Shown: in pieces, positions 32,690 to 43,950 of the stretch
How positions within the stretch are numbered: position 1 is the stretch's first letter
Layout of the letters: each line of letters begins with the position of its first letter
Assembly: GCA_025024175.1 (NCBI GenBank)
Contig: QCXZ01000041.1
Coordinates: 51,951,786 to 52,015,785, forward strand
Source of the DNA: Rhyzopertha dominica
Lineage: Eukaryota; Arthropoda; Insecta; Coleoptera; Bostrichidae
Reading direction: 5' to 3'
Length of the DNA stretch: 64,000 bases
Position numbers and translations under genes: made by a program
Notes under the pieces: model-generated
The model's input: only the letters and a program-made list of their open reading frames with translations
Told to the model about the DNA's origin: nothing
The model's database searches: none

Positions 32690-35050
32690 GGGTGAAATCA
32701 AGCTATTTTCGACCTTTGATAAACACTAATCGGAGTTTTAATACAACCTCTCGAAATCAATAACAAACACTCGATTTTTCCCAAGAAACACAACGACCGA
32801 TTCATGGCTCGATGTAGGACGTGGGTCAATCCGCAATCGATTCTCCCAACCGACGAAATAATACATACATTGTGTCTACGCCGTACGGTTCCGATGATTA
32901 CCCACTCCCTTTGATGTTGGCGTGATTTTAAAATAAACATTTGTTTTAAAGTTTGCAAACAGACCGCGGGCCAGCGTTTAAAAGCTACCGGATACAAAGG
33001 GGGAACGATTGCAGCGTCATTATTCATCCGAACAAACAGCGTTGTGGGTTGATCGCCGCGAGGGGAGCTTTGTTACGTAGATGTTTGACAGCTCAAAGTC
33101 GGCGGCGATGCTTGCGATGATTCTTCAATAGGAGAAACCGAAATAAGTTCTTTGTTGTTTGTTCGTTTCTGCTAATTTCTTTACCATCATATTTTGCCAA
33201 GAATCTCGAATACGTATAGCGAGCCATCCCTTGGTTCTTCCACGTGGGGTGATTAATATAATGTTATGTTAATAATTAAAAGATTCTATGTCTTACGTGT
33301 TCAAGGTAGCCCCACTTTATGGTTGGCTTTCTTCCCAAGCTTATGCGATCCCTGTATGTCAAAAAGGGTTTTTTAAATGGGGAAGGCATTCGATACCCCT
33401 GGAACATTGTACTAACCGTGCCCATCATTATAGAAGGAATAATAAGTCATAACGTCGGAACTATCATCCCCTCATGGTTACATCTCCAGGATTTGTAGTA
33501 TTGGCATCATCAAGGACACCCGTTCCCTTTCAAGTAATTACTGCACCGTCCTCCCATCGATCATAAGCTCACTAACTGGGGTCGCACGCACAATAACTCC
33601 TACATCCTAAATATTTACAAGCGCATCTTGTCCCCACTTAATTAGAGATCNAGAGCGACAAGGATTGATCGCGTGAGCCGTGACAGTTGCCGGCGCGATC
33701 CGTGGCCCGGCNATTACACGTTTACCCGCCCATGGACTGAGCGATCCACAATACGGGGTGATTCCACGGTCTTTCATTACCCCCATTGTCAGTTGCTCGT
33801 CTTTGTCGGAAACTTTCGACATAGTTATACGCGATTCAGCGATTTCTAAGACCGTTATATTTTTTGCGAATGCGCTGCTTCCGCAAGGAACTGAACGGGA
33901 GGAATAATTGGCAAAGGAACAAGAAATTTTCGGGAATAGGGTTTTCTTAGGGAATTCACTATTCCAGTTAATAATCGGGTGGTTATTCGGCATTAGTTGT
34001 TTTTCTTATAAATCACAATTTAAATCAATCTCAATGATAGCTTTGAGAAAATAATTGGCAAAAACAGAGTCAAGATTTCATAATAGAATTGTAAAAACCA
34101 CTACTAGAACCTATTAAACCATACCTACGTTTACCTTAACACTCTACATTTTAATTCTCATTATCATACTTTAACGATAAAGTTAATTTTGCTGCTTTTT
34201 CAACCCTCATATCATCACCGATCATGCCCTCTAATAGCTGTATTCATTGTTCATATAGGTGGATCACCAAGCTTACCCTCTAATTACTTTATTTATTCTT
34301 CATATAATTACTAAACCAGGCTTGGTAAAAAAATCTAGTTCTTACCTGAAATAGATAAGAGAAAATAGGTAACTGTTGAGAAGCTGTGTACATCACAGTA
34401 TTTTTGGGGCCCTTAAATAACGGGTATAGTTGTGACATGAATGTCCCTTGATGTCTTAGAAAGTGTCGTTAGCTGCGGCATCTGCCATCCCGTTTCAAAA
34501 CAAGACGTTCGGCGGCGCAAAAATACAGCCTCTCCATTAGTGTCCGCCGGATTAGCATAGAAGAGCACAAAACGTAACATTCACATATGGAGGTTGCATC
34601 TCATCTCGCTCTTTAAGTGGATTGCAAGTCAGCTATTTTGTTGACCGCAAACATGTTAATTACCGAGCGCTGATGTGGAGCAAGGAAAAAATATGAAAGC
34701 ACGGATATTTCAACTACTTACGCGCTAATACGCGGACGAAATAATGGGCTTTTAAAATATCTTTGGTGACCGTTGCTCGCCACGGCAAAAAAAACAGGAC
34801 TGATTGCTGTGACCCAGATCGAAGATGTTAGAGCATACTAATGTATACACTGAAGATGCGTATAGTTTCACGATGTCGTTTCTTTGAAAACTTATAGGAA
34901 TTCGAGGCTGAAAGTCAATGTTAAAGATGAGCATCATTGTGGAAGCTCTATTTCTATTCACAATTTTGTCCATTATTCTTTGTTTTCGAAATGTCTTTAA
35001 TCCCATTGCTCTCTTTGTGTCAGATTCTAACATATTATTTCATTGTTTCA
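32690..35050. other. no confident gene; two GC-richer patches
   Basis: GC-richer patches lie at about 33,000-33,120, 33,600-33,910 (with Ns at 33,651 and 33,712) and 34,480-34,740. Frames there (33607-33993 -, 33680-33907 +) are open on both strands and match nothing known. If the exon chain starting at 35,052 is a gene, this stretch is at least partly its preceding intron. Confidence 0.35.
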
Positions 35051-35051
35051 G

Positions 35052-35841
35052 GTGACTATAGTGTTGTGCTAGTGCCAATCAGTGCCAGATGTGGATCAAG
35101 AGGTGTCAAAGGCTGTGCTTCTAACCAGGCACTGTGAGTTCTGAAATTTCATCATTTTTACCTGAAAACTGACAATAGTTTTTTGTTACAGGCTGGGGAA
35201 GCAGTTACAGCTGTGTCTGGTACGGTGAGTCGATGAAAATTTGTTGTTTTGCATGCATTTTTGATGATTTGTATGTTGGGTCGCGCAATCGTTATAGTAC
35301 AGGGGCGTGCGTTAGGGAGAGGGGGCGTGACAGTGTAGTGCTTTGTTATTGAGTAAGTAGTTTTGAAATAACGTATAGTTTTCTTTTTATTTATTTAGGT
35401 ACCTACACACAAAACATAGGTAGGTAAGTGAATGAAGTTGTTTGAAGTATTCAATTCAGAAATAAGTAAATCTAACATTTATTTAATTTTTTTCAGGGGA
35501 TCTTCACCAGACCTGGGCGTTGCGATGGTATTCTTTAAGTTTAATATTTTTGTATGTGTTAAAAATAAATAAAACCGTCTGTCCCTCCCCATGTTAATCA
35601 TGTTTGCTTTTGAACGAAATTACTAATTATTTTCTGAGTTTCTGTTCGCAGGTCCATCATTTGGCGTTAGGTTTTCGAGAGATGGCAGAGCAGGATTTGT
35701 CGATAGAGTTAGTACATTTAAAGGTGAGCAATTACCAATTTATTCTTGATATACTTAGATGATTGGTCCCTGTTTCAGTTTTGGTTAAAATAGCCTTTCT
35801 TTTTGTTTCAGTCTGAACTTCTCGAGGATACAGGAATCTAA
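35052..35841 (+). CDS. 3' end of a multi-exon host gene, unidentified
   Basis: Five short exons are bounded by consensus splice sites: 35,052-35,133, 35,192-35,224, 35,497-35,527, 35,652-35,723 and 35,812-35,841. Acceptors read TTGTTTCAG, TTTGTTACAG, TTTTTTTCAG, TCTGTTCGCAG and TTTTGTTTCAG. Donors are GTGAGT, GTGAGT, GTATTC, GTGAGC. Intron phases agree (1, 2, 2, 0, 0), and one frame stays open for 81 codons to TAA at 35,839-35,841. It begins DYSVVLVPISARCG, passes LGKQLQLCLV and ends LVHLKSELLEDTGI. The last part looks like an acidic amphipathic helix. I do not recognise the protein. Upstream exons would lie before 35,050, possibly outside the window. A GTGAGT at 35,845, just after the stop, could be a donor into a 3' UTR exon. 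Phase agreement could arise by chance in a noncoding RNA, but the splice sites themselves are strong. Confidence 0.55.
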
Positions 35842-35849
35842 AAGGTGAG

Positions 35850-36530
35850 TAATTTGGAAAAATTGTTTGTGCAGAGTCTAAATAAAATAACACTTTCCTG
35901 TAATTGGGTGCTTAACCTGTTGGAAAATGTGGAAAAACTACAATCAGATCTCAGTTGTCTGAAGTCAATTTTCAACACCATCAAAATGATGGATAGATGC
36001 AATGCCACTAGGCAATGCTGTACGGGGGCCATATGTTCAATTGTTTGGAGGGGGTCTCCACATTCACAACAAGGATTTGTAGATGTATCCCATTTACTAA
36101 GAAAAATGTTGCATTCCCATGACCAGCGCGAAGGCGATTTAGAGTGAGCCAAGACTTTCTCGGGAACAGAACTGCAGATATTCACCAGTCGAAAAGCTAA
36201 AACATTAGGCGAATTGAATTAATGAGAGCTACTGGAGTGGGTAAAGTTCATGCTCTGCATTAGAGCATTCCAGTTTTTTCCGAGATTGGCTCAGGTATTC
36301 TAAAGTCTATGCAAGGCATCAGTTTCTTTATTCCAACAAGGAATGTAGCATCTTCGAAAACCTCTTGGAATTGTTCTCTTTGCAGCAGGCTTTATTTATA
36401 AATCTCTCGTACTTTTCAGGAGTTGCTGGAACCCATTGAAGGTTCATGTCAATTTGAGTACTAAATCCTAACAAACCCGCTTTTTGAAAGTTCCATCGTG
36501 GTTTCGCAAGTACGGCATATTTTTAATGTA
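35850..36530 (-). pseudogene. LINE relic: linker and C-terminus, RT deleted
   Basis: Minus strand: LRKPRWNFQKAG, then MNLQWVPATPEKYERF (about 36,500-36,380), the segment between endonuclease and RT. Further on it jumps to SWECNIFLSKWDTSTNPCCE and CGDPLQTIEHM, the CCHC-type end (about 36,150-36,010). The RT between them is gone. Same family as 25,199-26,153. It begins immediately after the last exon of the 35.0-35.8 kb gene, in antisense, and is cut off at its upstream side by the Tc1 element. Confidence 0.75.
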
Positions 36531-36730
36531 CACTGCTCCACAAAAATATACGTCCACTTGAAAATTTCGTATTTTTTCCAAAAAAGCGTGACATTATACA
36601 TTTTTTTAATGAAGTAAGTTACTCTGGAGCAAAATATCATATTTTAGACAAAAAGTCGTAAATCCATACAAAATGNCGCCCAAAGACATATGTATACCGC
36701 AATTGGCTTGCACAAAAATATACGTCCAGT
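36531..36730 (+). repeat. Tc1 element left TIR (IR/DR type)
   Basis: 200 bp. Contains CACAAAAATATACGTCCA at about 36,539 and about 36,711, the outer and inner direct repeats. Confidence 0.9.
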
Positions 36731-36785
36731 CAAAGGAAACTGTTAAATTTATTTAATACCGAACAAAATAACAAAAAAATAACTT

Positions 36786-37759
36786 TTAATAGTCTGTGGC
36801 ACCTCCGTTGCGCTGTATGACTTGAAATAGACGGTTGTCCATAGACGCAACTAGGCGCCTTAGTAAATCTTCTTCCAGATTGTCCCAGGTGGACAGTATC
36901 GGCTTCTTTTAATTCTCGTACACTTTGATATTGGCGATTATGGGCATAAACCCGACGCGCAAGGATTCCCCAAACGTTTTCAATAATATTTAAATCTGGC
37001 GAACGCGCTGGCCATTGCACAAGTGGCACTTGCGCGGCGGCGAACCAGTTTAATGTGCTTCTGGACACATGAATCGGCGCGTTGTCTTGCTGGAAACTTA
37101 AGGGCACTTCCAGGTGAGCCTCTAGAAATGGCACTAAACAACCCTCTAGCAATTCCTGATACTCTTCGGAGTTCATCCGGGCCGATGGAAATGCCAAACG
37201 CAATTTTCCGTGGGCGCTAAATGCCGCCCAAACCATCACGGTTCCGCCACCAAAATTGCGCCGGGAAAAAATTCGCGGTTCCTTCCGCAAGTCCCTCCAG
37301 TAGGAGTTACATCCATCAGGCCCGTCTAAATTCCATTTTTTCTCATCAGACCAAATAAACTAAATTGAAAATGTGTAAAAATAACGAGGTAGACAGTAAA
37401 ACTTAAGTGACATTACCAGAGTGAAATCTGTCCGAAGATTTTGCCGCGCGAACTCCAACCGCCGCATTTTGTGAATGTCTGTCAGTGCAGGAGCGGTAAG
37501 CATTTTCGATCTTTTAATTACACCATTCTTATGAATAGTACGTCTTACCGTTTCGCGTGACACATTGAGTTCTAGCAGATTTCTTATTTCTGCACAAGAA
37601 AGCATCGAGTTTGAAGCAGCAGTCACAACACGTCGTTTTTCTCGGCCGCTAAGTTTCTGTGGCCGCCCAGGCGACTTCTTTGTCCCATATTCGTCAGGGT
37701 TCTTCAAAAACGAGTATCTCGGTCTTTTCAACCTCAGAAAGTAACTTTCCTCGTGCCAT
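36786..37759 (-). pseudogene. Tc1 transposase with a 57-bp intron, broken
   Basis: It starts at ATG 37,759 with MARGKLLSEVEKTEI. After a deletion and frame change in the first helix-turn-helix it continues SFLKNPDEYGTKKSPGRPQK, where GRPQK is the GRPR-like hook, and ends exon one at 37,417. A GT-AG intron (37,360-37,416) is followed by FIWSDEKKW, the first catalytic block. Then come FQQDNAPIH and SPDLNIIENVWG. The second Asp and the Glu are 34 residues apart, the Tc1 D34E signature. A frameshift near 36,906 separates this from the true C-terminus, which ends QRNGGATDY with a stop at 36,786. At least two lesions, so it is inactive. The intron itself looks intact. Confidence 0.9.
37360..37416 (-). 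other. 57-bp intron in the Tc1 transposase
   Basis: Minus-strand GTAATGTCACTTAAG at the 5' side and TTTTCAATTTAG at the 3' side. Removing it joins FTL to FIWSDEKK in phase 0 and restores the expected spacing before the catalytic block. Confidence 0.8.
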
Positions 37760-37887
37760 TTTAATATAAAATGACAGGAGGAAACAAAACATTATTGCCG
37801 AGCTTGATCATGGCTAGGCCGATCCTTGCGCTCATGTTTAGGATACGTATCGCTAATATTAATTTGCCTGAATTGAGTTTTTTAGAA

Positions 37888-38087
37888 CTGGACGTATATT
37901 TTTGTGCAAGCCAATTGCGGTATAAACATGTCTTTCAGCGCCATTTTGTATGTACTTACGACTTTTTGTCTGAAATACAATATTTTGCTTCAAAATAACT
38001 CACTGAATTAAAAATATGTATAATGTTACACTTTTTTTGGAAAATATACGAAATTTTCAAGTGGACGTATATTTTTGTGGAGCAGTG
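37888..38087 (-). repeat. Tc1 element right TIR (IR/DR type)
   Basis: Inverted partner of 36,531-36,730, with the same two 18-bp motifs at its edges. Confidence 0.9.
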
Positions 38088-38099
38088 TATATCCCAAAT

Positions 38100-38560
38100 A
38101 CTACTAATTGTAAGCGATGTTGCCTTCGTTGCCGCATCATCATGTAGGCTGAGTACGGTCTTCTAAGTGACGTCCACTAGAGATTTCAGTTCGATCTAAC
38201 GTCCGCTATCAGGAAGCCAAAAAATTCCAATAAAATCGAAACTTCTATGGAGAACGTATAAAAAACGTCACAATGACAGTCTAAATAGTAATGATGTGAT
38301 GATAATATTATAAGTAAAAGATTCAGGCAGTCTGGCTTTCTTCCTTCGCAAGTATCTCCCATGCCTTTCACGATAATTTATGTTTTCAATTATGCCAGGA
38401 ATTTCGTGTCATATAATATCAACATTATCATTGCGGCCGTTTTCTATTAATGTAAATCTGTGACATTAGAGTTAAAATACAACCAGGAAGCCGTTATTAA
38501 TGATCGTGCTATACCCGCAATTAACAGGTTATTAAGACAGCAGTTCGACATTGACAGTTG
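38100..38560. other. no gene recognised
   Basis: May contain the upstream end of the LINE interrupted by the Tc1 element, but no block is clear. Confidence 0.3.
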
Positions 38561-39440
38561 CGGGCCCGTCGATTAATCACAGAGACAATGGACGATCTTC
38601 GGTTCGGAGTCGCGAACAGGTGAGAATCGCTACACGTGACCGCCGCCTTGATGTGTGGCTTTGTAAAGGCGAAGGCATCCGCGGGAACAGGTGACCGCGA
38701 GCCTTGTTAGATATTTGTCTTCCACCCCGGGTATTTTTATGGCCGGTGGGATAATGGAAAAGCGCTGTGAACGCGAGAGTCTCTTTGTCCGGGATCGTGA
38801 GCGCTGAATCCTTTACGTCTCGGCGGTCGGTAATAAATGATACCAATTTTGCAATAATAATTTTTAGTTGCCAGCCGGACCAAATCCAAAAGCGGGGCGA
38901 TTTGTTAAGGCGCGCAACAAAAGTCGGGTCGAAAAGGGGGAAGAGAAAAAAAACGGGCACCCAAGATAAATGACGTCCATCCGAAACCAAACAATGAGTG
39001 ACCGGTAATTACGTCATTAGTCGCTGCCAGATGAGGCATTCCATGAATATTAAATCAGTGAGCGCGGATAAAGTAACGGGTTGATGCTTACGAAACAAAA
39101 CTATGCCTTAATAACTTGCATTAGTGTCGCATCTCTGCATTATTTATTTATTTATTATGCCGCGTAACAGGAAATCGTAGCAGCATGGGCAGGGGCAAAA
39201 AGCGCTTGTAATTAATTTGTTTTGCATCTCGGGTATATGGGAAAGCATCGCGGCGTAAATTATTTGCTGTCGATTATTGCAACTGGACGTGGCAGGACAA
39301 CAAAACTGCCATCTTTAATTTATTCAAAACAGGTGCTCGGCTCGGATAATCAGGTGGCATTCTCTGTTATCTCGGAACCACGGCCAGATAACCGGAATAT
39401 AACGCGCATCTCGGCTTCAAATTAACGTCTCACGGATGGT
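38560..39440. promoter_or_regulatory. large GC-richer island with homeodomain cores
   Basis: About 880 bp. Notable strings are GGTAATTACGTCATTAG (about 39,004), GCTTGTAATTAATTTG (about 39,204), TTTATTTATTTATTATGCCG (about 39,144) and CATCTTTAATTTATTC. The 137-codon minus-strand frame (38,577-38,990) has no known domain and is probably chance. One of the strongest enhancer candidates. Confidence 0.4.
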
Positions 39441-39944
39441 GCTGATCGCGTTGTCTCTAGATTTCTTTGTACCGTCCTGTATTCGCCTCATCTACATACG
39501 GGTACGTTGGAATTGATTACCCGATTNCTCAGTCTAGAAACGCACCCACACGCCGGTATTTTTGTTCGCCTCTAAACCAAGGATGTGCGAAATGGTCGGG
39601 TGTAAACATTCTTTAAAGCTATACCACTCCATTATGTAGAAATCTGTAAATGCAGACGACCCTTGTCGTAATAGGATCACCCTAGCACATTTTATCACAG
39701 CTCTCATCATATATAAGTTCCTTAAACTTCATTTCCATGTGCTGCACCATTACTTCGTTGAAAAACCTGTTCAGCAAACAGTCCTGATGCTTTACGGAAA
39801 ATCCCCCGAATCTTGGAACCACAGGCCATAAGTATAACTTCAAGCTACATTTCGCCCACGTTACAGCTCATCTGGCCGTTTTTCGCTTCTTCCACTCCAA
39901 GCTTCTATATTACGAGGGCTATATTGCACGACATTACGTTAAAA

Positions 39945-40700
39945 CTACAGTGACATTATGTTTTTAATTTTTCGATTAGGCCGTCTTAACACTAATGCAC
40001 TTGGTCTATCTTTGCTCCAATATCTCATAAGCCTCCTGTAAAAAATTTTGTCCGACCTGTGCAAGCCTCCTCTAAAGCACCAGTTTATTATTACTAGAAT
40101 CAAATTCCTACTTAAGTTCTCAATTAATTTGGGAAATAGCCTGGGGTCGAAACCTGGAGAATATGGAAGATGATCCACTAATCCAGAGCCTGCTTGGTGT
40201 ACGACAGCCATTGTAATACCAGATGTATAGCTGGGAGCATTATCCTGATGGAGCAGCACTTTCCTCGATGTTTCTCTTTAAGAGCTTTTGGTAATTTAGA
40301 AATCACTTGTGCGTAATAGGCTCCTGCAATGCTCTGTCCATTTTGCAAATAGTCAGTCAGAACAAAGACAGCTAAACCTTGAATTTGCGCGGAGAAGGAG
40401 AACTGGTATGATTCCACTCTTTACTTTGCGCTTTGTACTAGGATATTGTGTATCTTATTAATGTTTTTGCCGTTGTTGCCATAATGGAAGGACCACCGGC
40501 GTGCTGGTTTTCACAGAATGTTCTTCCGCACTTAAAATCTCGACACCAGCGGTTGACCATGTCACAATAAGACTCCCCAGTAGTTGCCACAATGTCCTCA
40601 TGAATTTGAGTTGGTATGATGCCCTTTTTCTGGAGGAATTTTATTACGGCTCTTTGTTCTTCAGGGTCTATTTTTATGTAGAATCGCGACACACAGTTCA
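39945..40700 (-). pseudogene. mariner transposase relic, internally deleted
   Basis: Minus strand N-terminal part: EEQRAVIKFLQKKGIIPTQI, then MVNRWCRDFKCGR, an HTH_48 domain. The next recognisable part is AVFVLTDYLQNGQSIAGAYY, then LLHQDNAPSYTS and HLPYSPGFDP, the last two catalytic blocks. The linker, the second HTH and the first catalytic Asp block are missing, and several frame changes occur. It differs from the 5.9-kb mariner in sequence, so it belongs to another mariner subfamily. Confidence 0.78.
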
Positions 40701-40822
40701 AGAATTAGCCACAGGCAGCAGCACTTTGATTCACAAAGTTGATATTTTGTACATACATATGATCTACAAATGTCAGTTAAGCAACTGTCAAAAACAATAA
40801 TCAAGCCACGTTTACATACCTT

Positions 40823-42010
40823 TTATGGCGTCTCAGAGATGTACCTCTCGCTTTTTTTTCTAATGATTGCATATTTATTTTTATATAGAGTTATTTTATC
40901 TTTCTCGAAACCATATGGTATGATTATTCTACATAGGTCAATAAAGATAAGATGTGCTTCTTGATTTCTCGTTTTTCTTTTGCGGGCTACTTGTGTAACC
41001 AGTAACCTGTAATCAACTCTGGTTTTGCCCAATTCAACTGTCTTACAGATGTTGTTTGCTAATTCTTCCATACAGCCGTCTTACTATAATATTTAGACTG
41101 ATACCTCTATAATTCTTAATTTTTAATCCTCTCTTATTAACGAATTCTATTCTATGGGAATCTCCACTTCATTGCTTAAGCATTTGATGAATATAGTTTG
41201 TGGATGCCCAATATCGAGTCTTTCAGTAACTGTTTCTTGCAATATACCATTTTTCAAACTTGATATCGACTATTTAATTTACTGTGTAGTTATTTCTGAA
41301 GCATTTTCTAATGTTTCAATCCAGTCTTTCTTCTGTATAATCTGTGCACTTATTCTAGTGTTTTATTGTGATCCATTCAGTCCTAATTTTTGTCCTCATC
41401 ATCACATCTTCTTTCTCTAGAGTCATTCTCGGCTATTTTCACCAATTTTTTTCATTATAATTCTTATATGTACCTTTTTCTTGTGTTGATGGCCATTTCT
41501 CATAAGATTTTTCTTTCTGTTTAACTAGTTGTTGTACTTCATTACTCCACTTCTCAAGTATTTTCATCTGTTATACCTTTATAGCTTCAAAACCTTCACA
41601 AATTCCGTTCTTAAGTTGTTCATGCATTTTTTCCGCCGAATTTTTCACTTTTATGCGAATTTAATAATAGTAGGTAGCGACCACTTCCGCACTTTGCGCT
41701 CTTATAAAGCCGAATATTCGGAGGTTTAATTATCGGTTGAATCTGAGTATATGTTTATAATTCACATAGATCTAAAAGATGCTATTGTGTAAGACTTCCT
41801 CTGCTAACGTGCCAACCACTTCACCATTCTTCTCGTTTCCATATCTAGCATTTAAATCGCCAGTGATCAATTACTTCTGCTAGCGCTCATGAACTTAGGA
41901 TTTAAGTGATATTTGGGCGCTTATGATGCTATGGTTACCAATTATGGTCCTAATATTCCATTTCCATCTTCATCAGTCGTGCGTCATTTACAAACACGCA
42001 CTCTCCAGGG
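40823..42010 (-). pseudogene. RTE-like LINE relic: endonuclease end to RT
   Basis: Minus strand, in order: GDLNARYGNEKNGEVVG (endonuclease block, about 41,880-41,810), a long linker with LEKWSNEVQQLVKQKEKSYE (about 41,560-41,500), FVNKRGLKIKNYRGISLN (first RT block, about 41,145-41,090), and KRKTRNQEAHLIFIDL (about 40,990-40,930), where the first catalytic Asp stands. GDLNA.YGN and NYRGISL are typical of RTE-type LINEs. Many stops. The 3' half is missing. Confidence 0.68.
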
Positions 42011-43070
42011 GTTGCTGGCTACCCCAGAAGAATATGCCTGTTAAATTTCTCTCAGACATCGAAGGATCAGTAGTACCGTGGATATGACGTTCGAAAATGA
42101 AATCAATAATAGTAATAATAATTATATATGGCGGTTCATGAAGATATTATATTATGGTGGAGTTGGCCCTATCAGAACGCAATTCTTTTTAAAAGATTCT
42201 TAATTTTCTTGATACTCACGCAGAATCCACTGGCTAAACACTAGCCTACTAATTGTTCCTGTTAATATGTAAAGTAAGTATTGATGGCTTGTTGACGCAG
42301 TGTAATACTGCGCTCACACTTGCATGCAACTAAATAACAAAAGGTTTATTTTCTAATTGTATATTAACATTAAAAAATCTGGTATATCTGGGAATAGATT
42401 CGCTAACAAATTCTGCTCACTCCTCAAATAAAGTATAAAGATCATACTGATTAATTCAACAAACAAAAACAGAAAAACTTACCTTGGTTTAAAATAATAT
42501 ATTTTACCAAGAAACAAAAGAAAATTTGGTAGCGTAATTTGTTAAAAATTATAAAGAAGTTGTATTTTTTAAATACATAACTTAATAACGGTCAATTCTA
42601 ATTTCGCGTTTGATAATGCAAAAATAAAGAATAATAATAATAAAATAAGAACGTTATTACACTTGACGTATGGCCATAATGTGATACTGATATTTCACGA
42701 GGAATGGAAATTTATGTTTCATTTAGGCTTTAGCGAAAGGGACCAATAGTTTTTCATACAGGTGCTCTTTTCTGATTGCATTGCCTAGTAATGACTTTGT
42801 AATGAGCAGGGCTGGATTTAATGGGCGAATCCCTATAGGTCCACAAATATCCCACAAAATGTTTGTGTTCTTGTAATTTTTAAATGCATTGTACTTCTGT
42901 TCTCAAAGTTCTTGGCCTAGGACGCGTCTCCACCAAAGGAAAAACGATATCATGTTGGGGATTGATAACTATAAGAATTATGGAAGAATACTTCACATGA
43001 AGGGTGCTACCTACCCAAATGGTGTGAAAGAAGGGAAAAACTGATTTGATTGGTCTAAATCATCCCATTC
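42011..43070. other. AT-rich stretch with AAT microsatellite
   Basis: An (AAT)n-like tract at about 42,628-42,648 and a shorter one at about 42,104-42,120. No gene recognised. Confidence 0.4.
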
Positions 43071-43470
43071 CTGGTTCCCATCAACGAGCAGGTGCACCAC
43101 TTCTCCTCCCAAAGAGCGAGCGTTCTTCCTTTTTCTCAATCGGACTTAATTTCATTGTGTCCCCGGAGCGCCGTGCGTATTAGCCTGGAGTTTATGTGTG
43201 TCGGGTCCGCGTTTTACGATAATACCTGGCGAGATATAGACTGACTTAGCGGGAGAGTAACGAGCCTCGTAAACAGCGTACTCTATATTGACAACGGGAC
43301 GTATTCTGTGTGTAGCTCCGCTTTGCTGTTACAAGCAGATTGTTTATCTGGATTGGATGGACGAGAATTATTTGTACGTTCAACTAGCAGGTCTGCGACT
43401 GCTATTTTCTGTTAGCTTAGAGAAGCCAAAAGGCGGAATGGCCCAAGAAATAGGTGTGTCATGGTGGAAA
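43070..43470. promoter_or_regulatory. GC-richer island
   Basis: Higher G+C (CCCCGGAGCGCCGTGCG, about 43,160) with no recognisable coding frame. Candidate regulatory DNA. Confidence 0.25.
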
Positions 43471-43950
43471 ATTGCACACTAGTGTGTTTTTATTTTCCTG
43501 TGTTCAAGAGTACTAATACACACATTATTCCGCTATATCTGGTTATTATCGGTGGAGGAGATGGTACATTGTGGTTATTACATGTTGTAATATTGGCGAA
43601 ACCATATAATCTAACTGTTCGTTAACAATATTTCTCTCGCGAAATTGTGCTTCTCTAATTTGTAAAATTTCCAGTAATGTTAACATTTTTCCTGCCTTTA
43701 CTTTATGTCCTTTAATTATCACGTTGGTATCGAGTAAAATATATTTTGTTAATGTTAACGCAGAAAGTCGCGTTCTAAATTGCATTGAAAATAATCTAAA
43801 TACGAGAGCAAGATTAATTGCAAATCACCAATTACAGAAAATGTAAAGGGAAGCATTTGATGATAAATCTCTTTTTGCGATATAATATACAGAAAAAGGT
43901 ACATTTCCTCTTTATTTTTTGGTTTGATGATCCCGATAAAAATTTATTTT
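43471..43950. other. no gene recognised
   Basis: A 79-codon minus-strand frame (43,546-43,785) with no recognisable domain. Confidence 0.3.

Larger units (their letters stand above)
36531..38087 (-). mobile_element. Tc1 transposon with 200-bp inverted repeats
   Basis: Ends are CACTGCTCCACAAAAATATA at both termini (inverted), with TA at 36,529-36,530 and 38,088-38,089. TIRs are about 200 bp (36,531-36,730 and 37,888-38,087) with scattered differences. Each TIR holds the motif CACAAAAATATACGTCCA twice, at its outer and inner edge: the IR/DR arrangement of Tc1 transposase-binding sites. One transposase gene on the minus strand. Length 1,557 bp. It sits at the edge of a LINE relic, which may continue on the far side. 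Confidence 0.93.

Noticed and set aside
38577..38990. 137-codon minus-strand frame as a gene.
   Set aside because: No recognisable domain, low-complexity Arg/Ser end, and the island looks regulatory.
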